Below, piece by piece: positions 45,193-53,466 of a stretch of DNA of 64,000 bases. Numbering within the stretch: the stretch's first letter is position 1; each line of letters begins with the position of its first letter. This stretch comes from Streptomyces sp. PR69 (lineage in GTDB: Bacteria > Actinomycetota > Actinomycetes > Streptomycetales > Streptomycetaceae): NCBI RefSeq assembly GCF_026420845.1, contig NZ_JAOWCB010000004.1, positions 124,001 to 188,000 on the forward strand, written 5' to 3'. The notes below the pieces were generated by a model that was not told the origin of the DNA, ran no database searches, and was given only the letters and a program-made list of their open reading frames with translations. The translations under genes and the position numbers were made by a program.

Positions 45193-46833
45193 ATGGCAGC
45201 GACCACCCACACAGTGACCAACCAGGCTCCGCCCCTGGTGGGGTACGACGTCTATGCGTGCGACCGGGCTCTGACCGAGGGGGTCGAGCGGCATGTCGCG
45301 CCCGAACTCCTCGACGGCGTACGAGAGGAGCTCGGCGAGCTCGGCCGGGCGGCGGGCTCCGCGCAGGCCCAGGAATGGGGGGTGCAGGCCAATGAGTACC
45401 CGCCGAAGCTGCGCACCCACGACCGGTACGGCCATCGGATCGACGAGGTCGACTTCCACCCCGCCTGGCACCGGCTGCTGGGGCGGGCCGTCTCCGCGGG
45501 CCTGACCGCGGCCTGGACCCGGCCCGCCGGGCATGTGCGGCGGGCCGCCGGGTTCATGGTGTGGACGCAGGCGGAGGCCGGGCACGGCTGTCCCGTGTCG
45601 ATGACCCATGCCGCGGTGCCCGCGCTGCGCGCCGACCCGGAGCTCGTGGCCGAGTGGGAGCCCCGGCTGACCTCCCGGGTGTACGAGGAGGGGCTGCGGC
45701 CCGCCGCCGACAAGCCCGGAGTGCTGTTCGGGATGGGCATGACGGAGAAGCAGGGCGGCAGCGACGTACGGGCGAACACGACACGGGCGACGGCGCTCAC
45801 AGGAGGGGGCGCGGGCGAGTACGAGCTGACGGGGCACAAGTGGTTCTGCTCCGCGCCCATGTCGGACGGCTTCCTGGTGCTCGCCCAGGCGAGTGAGGGG
45901 CTGACCTGTTTTCTGGTGCCCCGGGTGCTTGAGGACGGCACGCGGAACGTGTTCCGCATCCAGCGGCTCAAGGACAAGCTGGGCAACCGCTCGAACGCGT
46001 CGAGCGAGGTGGAGTTCGACGGGACGTGGGCGCGCCGGGTCGGCGAGGAGGGCCGCGGGGTGCGCACCATCATCGAGATGGTGGCGGCCACCCGGCTCGA
46101 CTGTGTGCTGGGGTCGGCGGCGCTGATGCGGCAGAGCGTGGCGCAGGCGGTCCACCATGCCGCGTACCGCAGGGCGTTCGGCGGACTGCTGATCGACAAG
46201 CCGCTGATGCGCAATGTGCTGGCCGATCTGGCGCTTGAGTCGGAGGCGGCGACGACGCTGGCGCTGCGGCTGGCGGCGGCGTACGACGCGGACACGGAGG
46301 AGGAGCGGGCGTTTCTGCGGCTCGCGGTGCCGACCGCCAAGTACTGGGTGACCAAGCGCTGCACCCCGGTGGCCGTCGAGGCGCTGGAGTGCCTGGGCGG
46401 CAACGGCTATGTGGAGGAGTCGGGGATGCCTCGGCTGCTGCGCGAGGCGCCGCTGAACTCGATCTGGGAGGGCTCCGGCAATGTGCAGGCCCTCGATGTG
46501 CTGCGGGCGCTCCAGAGGGAGCCGCAGGCGCTGAACGCCTTTCTGGCGGAGGTCGGCAGGGCGCGGGGCGCGGACCACCGGCTGGACGGCGCGATCAAGG
46601 ATCTGCTGACGGAGCTGGCCGATCTGGACGGCATCGAGGCGCGGGCGCGCCGGCTGGTGGAGCGGATGGCGCTGGTGCTGCAGGGCTCGCTGCTGGTGCG
46701 GTGGGCGCCGCCGGAGGTCGCGGACGCGTTCTGCGCGTCGCGTCTCGGCGGGGACTGGGGGGCGGCGTTCGGCACGCTGCCGTACTCGCTGGACCTGGCG
46801 GCGGTGGTGGAGCGGGCGCGGGCCGTGGTCTGA
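45193..46833 (+). CDS. Acyl-CoA dehydrogenase, AidB-like
   Basis: A protein of 546 residues, longer than ordinary acyl-CoA dehydrogenases and with the AidB-type N-terminal extension (NQAPPLVGYDVYACDRALTEGV). It has the FAD-binding segments GMGMTEKQGGSDVRANTTRA, GHKWFCSAPMSDGFLVLAQ and EALECLGGNGYVEESGMPRLLREAPLNSIWEGSGNVQALDVLRA. AidB proteins bind FAD and DNA and respond to alkylation damage, but many homologues are true dehydrogenases. A strong terminator hairpin follows. No beta-oxidation genes are adjacent. Confidence 0.9.
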   Translation: MAATTHTVTNQAPPLVGYDVYACDRALTEGVERHVAPELLDGVREELGELGRAAGSAQAQEWGVQANEYPPKLRTHDRYGHRIDEVDFHPAWHRLLGRAVSAGLTAAWTRPAGHVRRAAGFMVWTQAEAGHGCPVSMTHAAVPALRADPELVAEWEPRLTSRVYEEGLRPAADKPGVLFGMGMTEKQGGSDVRANTTRATALTGGGAGEYELTGHKWFCSAPMSDGFLVLAQASEGLTCFLVPRVLEDGTRNVFRIQRLKDKLGNRSNASSEVEFDGTWARRVGEEGRGVRTIIEMVAATRLDCVLGSAALMRQSVAQAVHHAAYRRAFGGLLIDKPLMRNVLADLALESEAATTLALRLAAAYDADTEEERAFLRLAVPTAKYWVTKRCTPVAVEALECLGGNGYVEESGMPRLLREAPLNSIWEGSGNVQALDVLRALQREPQALNAFLAEVGRARGADHRLDGAIKDLLTELADLDGIEARARRLVERMALVLQGSLLVRWAPPEVADAFCASRLGGDWGAAFGTLPYSLDLAAVVERARAVV

Positions 46834-46933
46834 GCGACGGCCGCGGGCCCGCGGCGCCTGCCCGGCGGCGCCGGTGATCGTGGGGCCGGCCCGTACGTCC
46901 CGTACGACGTCACGGACCGGCCCGTACGACCGG

Positions 46934-46967
46934 CGGGGTGGTGCTGCGCCGACACGGCGCCACCCCG
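46934..46967 (+). terminator. Terminator hairpin after the acyl-CoA dehydrogenase
   Basis: CGGGGTGG (46934-46941) pairs with CCACCCCG (46960-46967), with an inner CGCCG-ACA-CGGCG stem and a five-base bulge. It lies 100 bases after the stop codon. It is G+C-rich without a U-tract. Confidence 0.6.
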
Positions 46968-47066
46968 CGCTCGTTGTCATGCGGGCCGCCAAGCGGGTGG
47001 TGCGGTGCATGACCGCCGGCGAGCCGGCGTGCCCTCACTTTCGTACGCGAGGAGGGAGGTTGGCGA

Positions 47067-47084
47067 GGGTTGCAAGGGGTTGCA
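47067..47084 (+). promoter_or_regulatory. Direct repeat GGGTTGCA x2, one helical turn apart
   Basis: GGGTTGCA occurs at 47067-47074 and 47077-47084, ten bases apart, 70 bases before the GAF-domain regulator. Spacing by one DNA turn suggests a dimer binding site, possibly for autoregulation. Confidence 0.35.
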
Positions 47085-47153
47085 CCCCGTATGGGTGTGA
47101 TCCAGGTCGCCGCGCGGGGACGGCACGCCGTGGACCATGGGGGCGGAGGACCC

Positions 47154-48362
47154 ATGGGGAACACGACACTGGACCTGGCGGGGCTGGCGTCCATGGACAC
47201 GGCGGACGCCGCACGGCTGCTGAAGGGCGTGCGGGACGCCACGCTCTCGGGGCGTCGCCCGCGGTGGGATCCGCGGGCCGACATCAGCGCGTCGTGGGAG
47301 CGGATGCTGCGCTGCGGCGTCGACCCCGACCGGGACCGCAGGGCGGGGCTGCTGCCCCTGGAGGAGATCGAACGGCGGCGGCTGGCCTCGCCGTTGCGCG
47401 ACGTGCTGCCGGTGCTGCGCGAAGGGCTCGTCGCGACCGCCGAGGCGGCGCAGCACATCATGGTGGTCGCCGACGCGGAGGGGCGGCTGCTGTGGCGGGA
47501 GGGCAGTGCGGCCGTGCTGCGCAAGGGGGACGCGCATGGCTTCGTCCTGGGCGCGGACTGGACGGAGTCCGTGGTGGGCACGAACGGCGTGGGTACGGCG
47601 CTGGTGTCGCGGCGGCCGGTTCAGGTGCACTCCGCGGAGCACTTCGTCTCCACGCACCACACCTGGACCTGCGCCGGGGCGCCGATCACCGACCCGCGTG
47701 ACGGGCGGCTGCTCGGTGTCGTCGACGTCAGCGGGCCGCTGTCCTCGATGCATCCGGGGACGCTGTCGCTGGTGACGTCGGTGGCCCGGCTCGCGGAGGC
47801 GGAGCTGCGGGTGCGCCATCTGGCCGCGCTGGACCGGCTGCGCACGGTGGCGGCCCCGCTGCTTGCGCGGCTGCCGGGGCGGGCGCTCGCCGTGGACGCG
47901 GAGGGGTGGCCCGCGGCCGTGACCGGCATGCCGCCGCCGGACGGCCGGCTGCCCCTGCCGAAGACGGTGCGGACGGGCCGGCTGTGGCTGCCCGGGCTCG
48001 GGCCGTGCGCCGCCGAGCCGCTGCCGGGCGGCTGGCTGCTGCGGGTGGCGGAGTCCCCCGGGGCGGGGCGCGTCGTGCTGGACCTGCGCCGCCCGCACGC
48101 CCCGAAGGTGACGGTGAGCGGCGGCTCCGGCGAGTGGGCCCATGAGCTGACCCCGCGCCACGCCGACATCCTGCGGGCGCTGGCGGTGCACCGGGAGGGA
48201 CACAGCGCGGCGGAGCTGGCGCGGGAGGTGTTCGGGGATCCGGCGCGGACGGTGACGGTACGGGCGGAGGTCTCGCGCCTCCGCCGCCGGCTGTCCCCGA
48301 TCCTGGCCCACCGCCCTTACCGCTTCGCGGACCACTTGGAGGTGGTGCTGCTCTGCCCCTGA
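47154..48362 (+). CDS. GAF-domain transcriptional regulator
   Basis: A protein of 402 residues. The N-terminal region (RPRWDPRADISASWERMLRCGVDPD) and the GAF domain (HIMVVADAEGRLLWREGSAAVLRKGDAHGFVLGADWTESVVGTNGVGTAL, then FVSTHHTWTCAGAPITDP) match the sensor half of AcoR-like activators. There is no AAA+ domain. The C-terminus has a winged-helix-like DNA-binding end (RHADILRALAVHREGHSAAELAREVFGDPARTVTVRAEVSRLRRRL). In actinobacteria this sigma54-independent form often regulates alcohol or aldehyde dehydrogenases, none of which is adjacent. GGAGG lies just before the ATG at 47154. Confidence 0.86.
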   Translation: MGNTTLDLAGLASMDTADAARLLKGVRDATLSGRRPRWDPRADISASWERMLRCGVDPDRDRRAGLLPLEEIERRRLASPLRDVLPVLREGLVATAEAAQHIMVVADAEGRLLWREGSAAVLRKGDAHGFVLGADWTESVVGTNGVGTALVSRRPVQVHSAEHFVSTHHTWTCAGAPITDPRDGRLLGVVDVSGPLSSMHPGTLSLVTSVARLAEAELRVRHLAALDRLRTVAAPLLARLPGRALAVDAEGWPAAVTGMPPPDGRLPLPKTVRTGRLWLPGLGPCAAEPLPGGWLLRVAESPGAGRVVLDLRRPHAPKVTVSGGSGEWAHELTPRHADILRALAVHREGHSAAELAREVFGDPARTVTVRAEVSRLRRRLSPILAHRPYRFADHLEVVLLCP

Positions 48363-48434
48363 CCGGGGCGCGGGCGAGGGGGTGCGGGGTCCCTCGCTTG
48401 GGGGAGGGGCAAGGGGCGTGGTTCCCTGGAGCGC

Positions 48435-48995
48435 ATGCGCGTCATCACCTGGTCCCTGGAGCAGACGAGCCCCGACAGCCTGCGGCCCGTCCCCGCGCCC
48501 TCGGCGCACGTCACGGTGGTCCGCGCCGAAACGCCCTCGCCTGAGTTCAGCCGGTTCCTCTACACCGCCGTCGGCGGCGACATCCTGTGGACCGACCGGC
48601 TGGCCCTGACCTACGCCGAGTGGCAGGAGACGCTCAGCCGCCCCGGCGCCGAGACCTGGGTCGCGTATGAGAAGGGGACGCCCGCCGGCTATCTGGAGCT
48701 GCAGGCACAGCCCGAGGGCGTGGTGGAGATCGTGTATTTCGGGCTCATCCCGGCCTTCCGGGGCCGCCGCATCGGCGGGCATCTGCTGTCGTACGGAACC
48801 GCCCGCGCCTGGGATCTCGCCGACCGCTGGCCGGACCTTCCGCCGACCAAGCGGGTATGGCTGCACACCTGCTCCAAGGACGGCGAGCACGCGATGGACA
48901 ACTACCTCCGCCGGGGCTTCACGCTCTTCGAGACAAAGGCGGAGGAGGAGCCGGACGCCGTCGCGCCCGGCCCCTGGCCCGGCGCCCACGGCTGA
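48435..48995 (+). CDS. GNAT-family N-acetyltransferase
   Basis: A protein of 186 residues with the GNAT core: a beta-strand and helix bearing AYEKGTPAGYLELQAQPEGVVEIVYFGLIPAFRGRRIGGHLLSYG, which contains the acetyl-CoA-binding R-G-x-x-I-G motif, followed by VWLHTCSKDGEHAMDNYLRRGFTLFET. It transfers an acetyl group from acetyl-CoA to an amine that cannot be predicted here. GGAG lies 5 bases before the ATG at 48435. The gene is monocistronic, just upstream of the cys operon promoter. Confidence 0.87.
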   Translation: MRVITWSLEQTSPDSLRPVPAPSAHVTVVRAETPSPEFSRFLYTAVGGDILWTDRLALTYAEWQETLSRPGAETWVAYEKGTPAGYLELQAQPEGVVEIVYFGLIPAFRGRRIGGHLLSYGTARAWDLADRWPDLPPTKRVWLHTCSKDGEHAMDNYLRRGFTLFETKAEEEPDAVAPGPWPGAHG

Positions 48996-49148
48996 TACGC
49001 GGTCCGATCCGCGGCTGACCCGCGGCTGGCCCGCGACTCACCCACGCCCGGCGTGACCCACCCCACACCGTCCCATCATTCGGGACATTCTTGTCCACAT
49101 TATGGATAACAGTGGACTGGCCTCCGATCCCCGTGACACGCTTCCGTC
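48996..49148 (+). promoter_or_regulatory. cys operon promoter region
   Basis: The stretch 49080-49125 is A/T-rich compared with its surroundings (CATTCTTGTCCACATTATGG) and lies directly upstream of the leader peptide, so it is the likely promoter. It contains the inverted repeat GTCCAC (49093-49098) and GTGGAC (49112-49117) spaced by 13 bases, a candidate repressor site. The exact -35 and -10 hexamers are ambiguous. Confidence 0.5.
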
Positions 49149-49232
49149 ATGTCTCGAGCTGGAATTGCCTTGGTGAGTCGGCGGCACGTCGACCTCGGCC
49201 GCATGTCCAGCGCCATCTGTCGGGCCTGCTGA
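49149..49232 (+). CDS. Cys operon leader peptide (SRRHVDL family)
   Basis: A 27-residue ORF starting MSRAGIALV, then SRRHVDLGRMSSAIC, ending RAC. Short peptides with SRRHVDL and a terminal cysteine pair are found upstream of sulfur-assimilation genes in Streptomyces and relatives and are annotated as putative leader peptides. Two of the last four codons are cysteine (TGT and TGC), which fits control by cysteine or charged tRNA-Cys availability through ribosome stalling. The stop codon is 126 bases before the sulfite reductase start. I cannot identify the competing RNA structures by eye. Confidence 0.8.
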   Translation: MSRAGIALVSRRHVDLGRMSSAICRAC

Positions 49233-49358
49233 CAGCCCAGCACCTCCCCGTACAGCACGAGCTCCCACCTTCTGCGAACCCCTCCTGCCCCACGTCGCGC
49301 ATCCGCGTGAGTGTGCAGGTCAGAGCCGCCCTCCTGCAGTCTCGAAGGACGTATCGAC

Positions 49359-51056
49359 ATGGCCGCCACCCCTGAGAAGCCAGCCTCCGCCGCACCGCGC
49401 CGCAAAGCCGGACGCCACCGCGGCGAGGGCCAGTGGGCCGTGGGCCACTTCACGCCCCTCAACGGCAATGAGCAGTTCAAGAAGGACGACGACGGTCTCA
49501 ATGTGCGGACACGCATTGAGACGATCTACTCCAAGGCCGGATTCGACTCCATCGACCCGAACGATCTGCGCGGCCGGATGCGCTGGTGGGGCCTCTACAC
49601 CCAGCGCAAGCCCGGGATCGACGGCGGCAAGACCGCGATCCTGGAACCGGAGGAGCTGGACGACGAGTACTTCATGCTGCGGGTGCGCATCGACGGCGGC
49701 CGGCTGACCACCCAACAGCTGCGGGTCATCGGCGAGATCTCGCAGGAGTTCGCCCGCGGCACCGCCGACATCACCGACCGGCAGAACGTCCAGTACCACT
49801 GGATCCGCATCGAGGACGTCCCCGAGATCTGGAACCGGCTGGAGGCCGTCGGCCTGTCCACGACCGAGGCGTGCGGCGACACCCCGCGCGTCATCCTCGG
49901 CTCGCCGGTCGCCGGCATCGCCGAGGACGAGATCATCGACGGCACGCCCGCCATCGACGAGATCCACCGGCGGATCGTCGGCAACAAGGACTTCTCCAAC
50001 CTGCCCCGCAAGTTCAAGTCGGCGATCTCCGGCTCCCCGCTGCTCGATGTGGCGCACGAGATCAACGACATCGCCTTCGTCGGGGTGAACCACCCCGAGC
50101 ACGGCCCCGGCTTCGACCTGTGGGTCGGCGGCGGTCTCTCCACCAACCCCAAGATCGGTGTGCGGCTCGGCGCATGGGTCCCCCTGGACGAGGTCCCGGA
50201 CGCCTACGAGGGCGTCATCTCGATCTTCCGTGACTACGGCTACCGCCGGCTGCGCACCCGTGCCCGGCTGAAGTTCCTGGTCGCCGACTGGGGCGCGGAG
50301 AAGTTCCGCCAGGTGCTGGAGGACGAGTACCTCAAGCGGAAGCTGATCGACGGGCCCGCTCCCGAGCAGCCGGTGACGCAGTGGCGCGACCACGTCGGCG
50401 TGCACCGGCAGCGGGACGGCCGTTATTACGTCGGCTTCGCCCCGCGCGTCGGCCGGGTCGACGGCGCCACCCTCACCAAGATCGCCGAGGTGGCGGAGGC
50501 CCATGGCTCCGGCCGGCTGCGCACCACCGTCGAGCAGAAGATGATCGTGCTCGATGTGGAGGAGTCGCAGGTCGAGTCGCTGACGGCGGCGCTGGAGGCG
50601 CTGGATCTGCGGGTGAAGCCCTCGCCGTTCCGGCGCGGCACCATGGCCTGCACCGGCATCGAGTTCTGCAAGCTCGCCATCGTCGAGACCAAGGGCCGCG
50701 GCGCTTCTCTGATCGATGAGCTGGAGCGCCGGCTGCCGGACTTCGACCAGCCGATCACCATCAACGTCAACGGCTGCCCCAACGCCTGCGCCCGTATCCA
50801 GGTGGCGGACATCGGTCTCAAGGGCCAGCTGGTGCTGGACCAGGACGGCAACCAGGTCGAGGGCTTCCAGGTCCATCTGGGCGGCGCGCTGGGTCTTGAG
50901 GCCGGCTTCGGCCGCAAGGTCCGCGGGCTGAAGGTCACCTCCGCCGAGCTGCCCGACTATGTCGAGCGGGTCCTCAAGCGCTTCCAGGAGGAGCGCGAGG
51001 ACGGCGAGCGGTTCGCGGCATGGGCGGCGCGGGCGAGCGAGGAGGCTCTCTCATGA
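49359..51056 (+). CDS. Ferredoxin-dependent siroheme sulfite reductase (nitrite/sulfite reductase family)
   Basis: A protein of 565 residues. It reduces sulfite to sulfide by six electrons at a siroheme coupled to a [4Fe-4S] cluster. The cluster ligands are C431 and C437 (ACTGIEFC) and C473 and C477 (NVNGCPNAC), the C-x5-C...C-x3-C pattern. Siroheme contacts include ITDRQNVQYHWIRIEDV and the two repeated ferredoxin-like halves. It is the first structural gene of the cys operon. The siroheme chelatase at the operon end and the leader peptide upstream support sulfite rather than nitrite as substrate. GAAGGAC precedes the ATG at 49359. The next ORF overlaps by four bases. Confidence 0.95.
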   Translation: MAATPEKPASAAPRRKAGRHRGEGQWAVGHFTPLNGNEQFKKDDDGLNVRTRIETIYSKAGFDSIDPNDLRGRMRWWGLYTQRKPGIDGGKTAILEPEELDDEYFMLRVRIDGGRLTTQQLRVIGEISQEFARGTADITDRQNVQYHWIRIEDVPEIWNRLEAVGLSTTEACGDTPRVILGSPVAGIAEDEIIDGTPAIDEIHRRIVGNKDFSNLPRKFKSAISGSPLLDVAHEINDIAFVGVNHPEHGPGFDLWVGGGLSTNPKIGVRLGAWVPLDEVPDAYEGVISIFRDYGYRRLRTRARLKFLVADWGAEKFRQVLEDEYLKRKLIDGPAPEQPVTQWRDHVGVHRQRDGRYYVGFAPRVGRVDGATLTKIAEVAEAHGSGRLRTTVEQKMIVLDVEESQVESLTAALEALDLRVKPSPFRRGTMACTGIEFCKLAIVETKGRGASLIDELERRLPDFDQPITINVNGCPNACARIQVADIGLKGQLVLDQDGNQVEGFQVHLGGALGLEAGFGRKVRGLKVTSAELPDYVERVLKRFQEEREDGERFAAWAARASEEALS

Positions 51057-51232
51057 GTGAGCGCGCCGCACCCTTCTACTGCCCGTACTGCGGCGACGAG
51101 GACCTGCGTCCGAGCGAGCAGGGCCACGGCGCGTGGGAATGCGCGGCGTGCAATCGAGCCTTCCAGTTGAAGTTCCTCGGGCTGCTGGCCCGCGGGGTTT
51201 CACGCAACGACGGCGGAGGGGACCGGATATGA
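51053..51232 (+). CDS. Small zinc-ribbon protein of the cys operon
   Basis: A protein of 59 residues. Two C-x2-C pairs, CPYCGDEDL and CAACNRAF, form a rubredoxin-like or zinc-ribbon knuckle, followed by FQLKFLGLLARGV. It overlaps the sulfite reductase stop and the cysH start by four bases each (ATGA), so it is embedded in the operon. I recall a small hypothetical protein at the same position in the S. coelicolor cys cluster. It may carry electrons or a metal for sulfite reductase or CysH. Its role is not known to me. Confidence 0.8.
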   Translation: MSERAAPFYCPYCGDEDLRPSEQGHGAWECAACNRAFQLKFLGLLARGVSRNDGGGDRI

Positions 51233-51942
51233 CAGTGACTCGGAGCGAGGAGAGAAGCAAAGAGGAGCTGAAGGCGCTCGCCGAGCGTGCCGGGCGGGAG
51301 CTGGAGGAGGCCTCGGCGCTTGAGATCCTGCGCTGGGCCGCCGAGACCTTCGGGCCCCGGTTCTGCGTCACGTCCTCCATGGAGGACGCGGTGGTCGCCC
51401 ATCTGGCCTCCCGCGCCCGCCCCGGCGTGGATGTCGTCTTCCTCGACACCGGCTACCACTTCCCGGAGACCATCGGCACGCGGGACGCGGTGGACGCCGT
51501 CATGGACGTCAATGTCATCACGCTCACGCCGCGCCAGAGCGTCGCCGAGCAGGACGCGGAGCACGGGCCGAAGCTGCATGACCGCGACCCCGACCTGTGC
51601 TGCGCGCTGCGCAAGGTCAGACCGCTTCAGGAGGGCCTGACCGGGTACGACGCCTGGGCGACGGGCCTGCGCCGCGACGAGTCCCCGACCCGGGCGAACA
51701 CCCCGGTCGTCGGCTGGGACGAGAAGCGGCAGAAGGTCAAGATCTCGCCGATCGCCCGCTGGACGCAGGACGACGTCGACGCCTATGTCGCCGAGCACGG
51801 CGTGCTGACCAACCCGCTGCTGATGGACGGCTACGCCTCCGTCGGCTGCGCGCCCTGCACCCGCCGGGTCCTTCAGGGCGAGGACGCACGGGCCGGCCGC
51901 TGGGCCGGGCGTGCCAAGACCGAATGCGGGCTGCACGGCTGA
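51229..51942 (+). CDS. cysH: Assimilatory sulfate reductase CysH, APS-reductase type
   Basis: A protein of 237 residues. It reduces activated sulfate to sulfite with thioredoxin. The catalytic C-terminal motif is ECGLHG (C233). It also has the paired cysteines CC (C124, C125) and CAPC (C207, C210) that bind a [4Fe-4S] cluster in the APS-using (plant/actinobacterial/Pseudomonas) type and are absent from E. coli-type PAPS reductases. This implies adenylyl sulfate as substrate even though an APS kinase follows. The nucleotide-binding loop is FCVTSSMEDAVV. It overlaps the zinc-ribbon ORF by four bases and touches cysC. Confidence 0.94.
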   Translation: MTVTRSEERSKEELKALAERAGRELEEASALEILRWAAETFGPRFCVTSSMEDAVVAHLASRARPGVDVVFLDTGYHFPETIGTRDAVDAVMDVNVITLTPRQSVAEQDAEHGPKLHDRDPDLCCALRKVRPLQEGLTGYDAWATGLRRDESPTRANTPVVGWDEKRQKVKISPIARWTQDDVDAYVAEHGVLTNPLLMDGYASVGCAPCTRRVLQGEDARAGRWAGRAKTECGLHG

Positions 51943-52526
51943 TGACGACCACGACGACGACCACAGAAGAGCATGACGAGCGGGAGACGCACGTGACTGG
52001 GGCCACTGTCTGGCTCACCGGACTGCCCAGCGCGGGCAAGACGACCATCGCGAACGAGCTGGCGGGCCGGCTGCGCGGCGAGGGCCGCCGGGCGGAGGTG
52101 CTGGACGGGGACGAGATCCGCGAGTTCCTCTCCGCGGGCCTCGGCTTCAGCCGCGAGGACCGGCATCTCAACGTGCAGCGGATCGGCTTCGTCGCCGAGC
52201 TGCTCGCCTCGAACGGCGTGACGGTGCTGGTCCCGGTGATCGCCCCGTACGCGGACAGCCGCGAGGCGGTCCGGGGGCGTCATCGGTCCGAGGGCACCCC
52301 GTATCTGGAGGTGCATGTCGCCACTCCGGTGGAGGTGTGCTCCGAGCGGGATGTGAAGGGCCTGTACGCCAAGCAGGCGGCGGGCGAGATCAGCGGGCTG
52401 ACCGGGGTCGACGACCCGTACGAGGCGCCCGAGAGCCCGGATCTGCGGATCGAGTCCCACACCCAGACCGTGCGGGAGTCCGCCGAGGCGCTGTATGCGC
52501 TGCTGACCGAGAGAGGCCTGGCATGA
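51942..52526 (+). CDS. cysC: Adenylyl-sulfate kinase
   Basis: A protein of 194 residues. It phosphorylates adenylyl sulfate to PAPS. The P-loop is GLPSAGKT (27-34), then VLDGDEIREFLSAGLGFSREDRHLNVQRIGFVAELLASNG, which matches the family's DGDxxR and LGFSxxDR motifs. The ATG at 51942 overlaps the cysH stop (TGATG) and gives a Thr-rich extension. The GTG at 51993, preceded by GGGAGACGCAC, is an equally good start. With an APS-type CysH, PAPS may serve mainly sulfotransferases. Confidence 0.93.
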   Translation: MTTTTTTTEEHDERETHVTGATVWLTGLPSAGKTTIANELAGRLRGEGRRAEVLDGDEIREFLSAGLGFSREDRHLNVQRIGFVAELLASNGVTVLVPVIAPYADSREAVRGRHRSEGTPYLEVHVATPVEVCSERDVKGLYAKQAAGEISGLTGVDDPYEAPESPDLRIESHTQTVRESAEALYALLTERGLA

Positions 52527-53464
52527 CGACCACCGTGGACGACACAGTGCAGGAAGACACGGACAGTCCGTTCGCGCTGTCGCATCTGGACGCCCTCGAG
52601 TCCGAGGCCGTGCATATCTTCCGTGAGGTGGCGGGCGAGTTCGAGCGGCCGGTGATCCTGTTCTCCGGCGGCAAGGACTCCATCGTCATGCTGCATCTGG
52701 CGCTGAAGGCGTTCGCCCCGGCGGCGGTCCCCTTCTCGCTGCTGCATGTGGACACCGGGCACAACTTCCCGGAGGTCATCGAGTACCGCGACCGCACCGT
52801 CGCCCGGCACGGGCTGCGGCTGCATGTGGCGTCCGTACAGGACTACATCGACCGCGGGGCCCTCAAGGAGCGTCCGGACGGGACCCGCAATCCGCTGCAG
52901 ACCGTGCCGCTGACCGAGGCGATCCAGCAGCACCGCTTCGACGCCGTCTTCGGCGGCGGGCGGCGCGACGAGGAGAAGGCCCGCGCCAAGGAGCGGGTGT
53001 TCTCCCTGCGGGACGAGTTCTCGCAGTGGGACCCGCGCCGCCAGCGCCCGGAGCTGTGGCAGCTCTACAACGGCCGGCACGCGCCCGGCGAGCACGTCCG
53101 CGTGTTCCCGCTGTCCAACTGGACCGAGCTGGACGTGTGGCAGTACATCGCCCGGGAGCAGATCGAGCTGCCCGAGATCTACTTCGCCCATGAGCGCGAG
53201 GTGTTCCGGCGCAACGGCATGTGGCTGACCGCCGGCGAGTGGGGCGGCCCCAAGGAGACCGAGACGACCGAGAAGCGGATGATCCGCTACCGGACGGTCG
53301 GCGATATGTCCTGCACCGGGGCCGTCGACTCCGACGCCACCACGCTGGACGCGGTGATCGCCGAGATCGCGGCCTCCCGGCTCACCGAGCGCGGCGCCAC
53401 CCGCGCCGACGACAAGCTGTCCGAGGCGGCGATGGAAGACCGCAAGCGCGAAGGGTATTTCTAG
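52523..53464 (+). CDS. cysD: Sulfate adenylyltransferase subunit 2
   Basis: A protein of 313 residues. The catalytic ATP-pyrophosphatase-type subunit that makes adenylyl sulfate from ATP and sulfate. It has the PP-loop FSGGKDS (47-53), HVDTGHNFPEVIEYRD, AVFGGGRRDEEKARAKER and VRVFPLSNWTELDVWQYI. It works with the GTPase subunit CysN encoded 2 bases downstream. The ATG overlaps the cysC stop by four bases (ATGA). Confidence 0.96.
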   Translation: MTTTVDDTVQEDTDSPFALSHLDALESEAVHIFREVAGEFERPVILFSGGKDSIVMLHLALKAFAPAAVPFSLLHVDTGHNFPEVIEYRDRTVARHGLRLHVASVQDYIDRGALKERPDGTRNPLQTVPLTEAIQQHRFDAVFGGGRRDEEKARAKERVFSLRDEFSQWDPRRQRPELWQLYNGRHAPGEHVRVFPLSNWTELDVWQYIAREQIELPEIYFAHEREVFRRNGMWLTAGEWGGPKETETTEKRMIRYRTVGDMSCTGAVDSDATTLDAVIAEIAASRLTERGATRADDKLSEAAMEDRKREGYF

Positions 53465-53466
53465 AC

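Noticed and set aside
45070..47010. 646-residue open frame on the minus strand
   Set aside because: Antisense to the well-supported acyl-CoA dehydrogenase; Arg/His/Pro-rich shadow.
46834..47153. tRNA or small RNA gene in this 320-base gap
   Set aside because: No cloverleaf or T-loop sequence is seen; the structure is accounted for by a terminator hairpin and a direct repeat.
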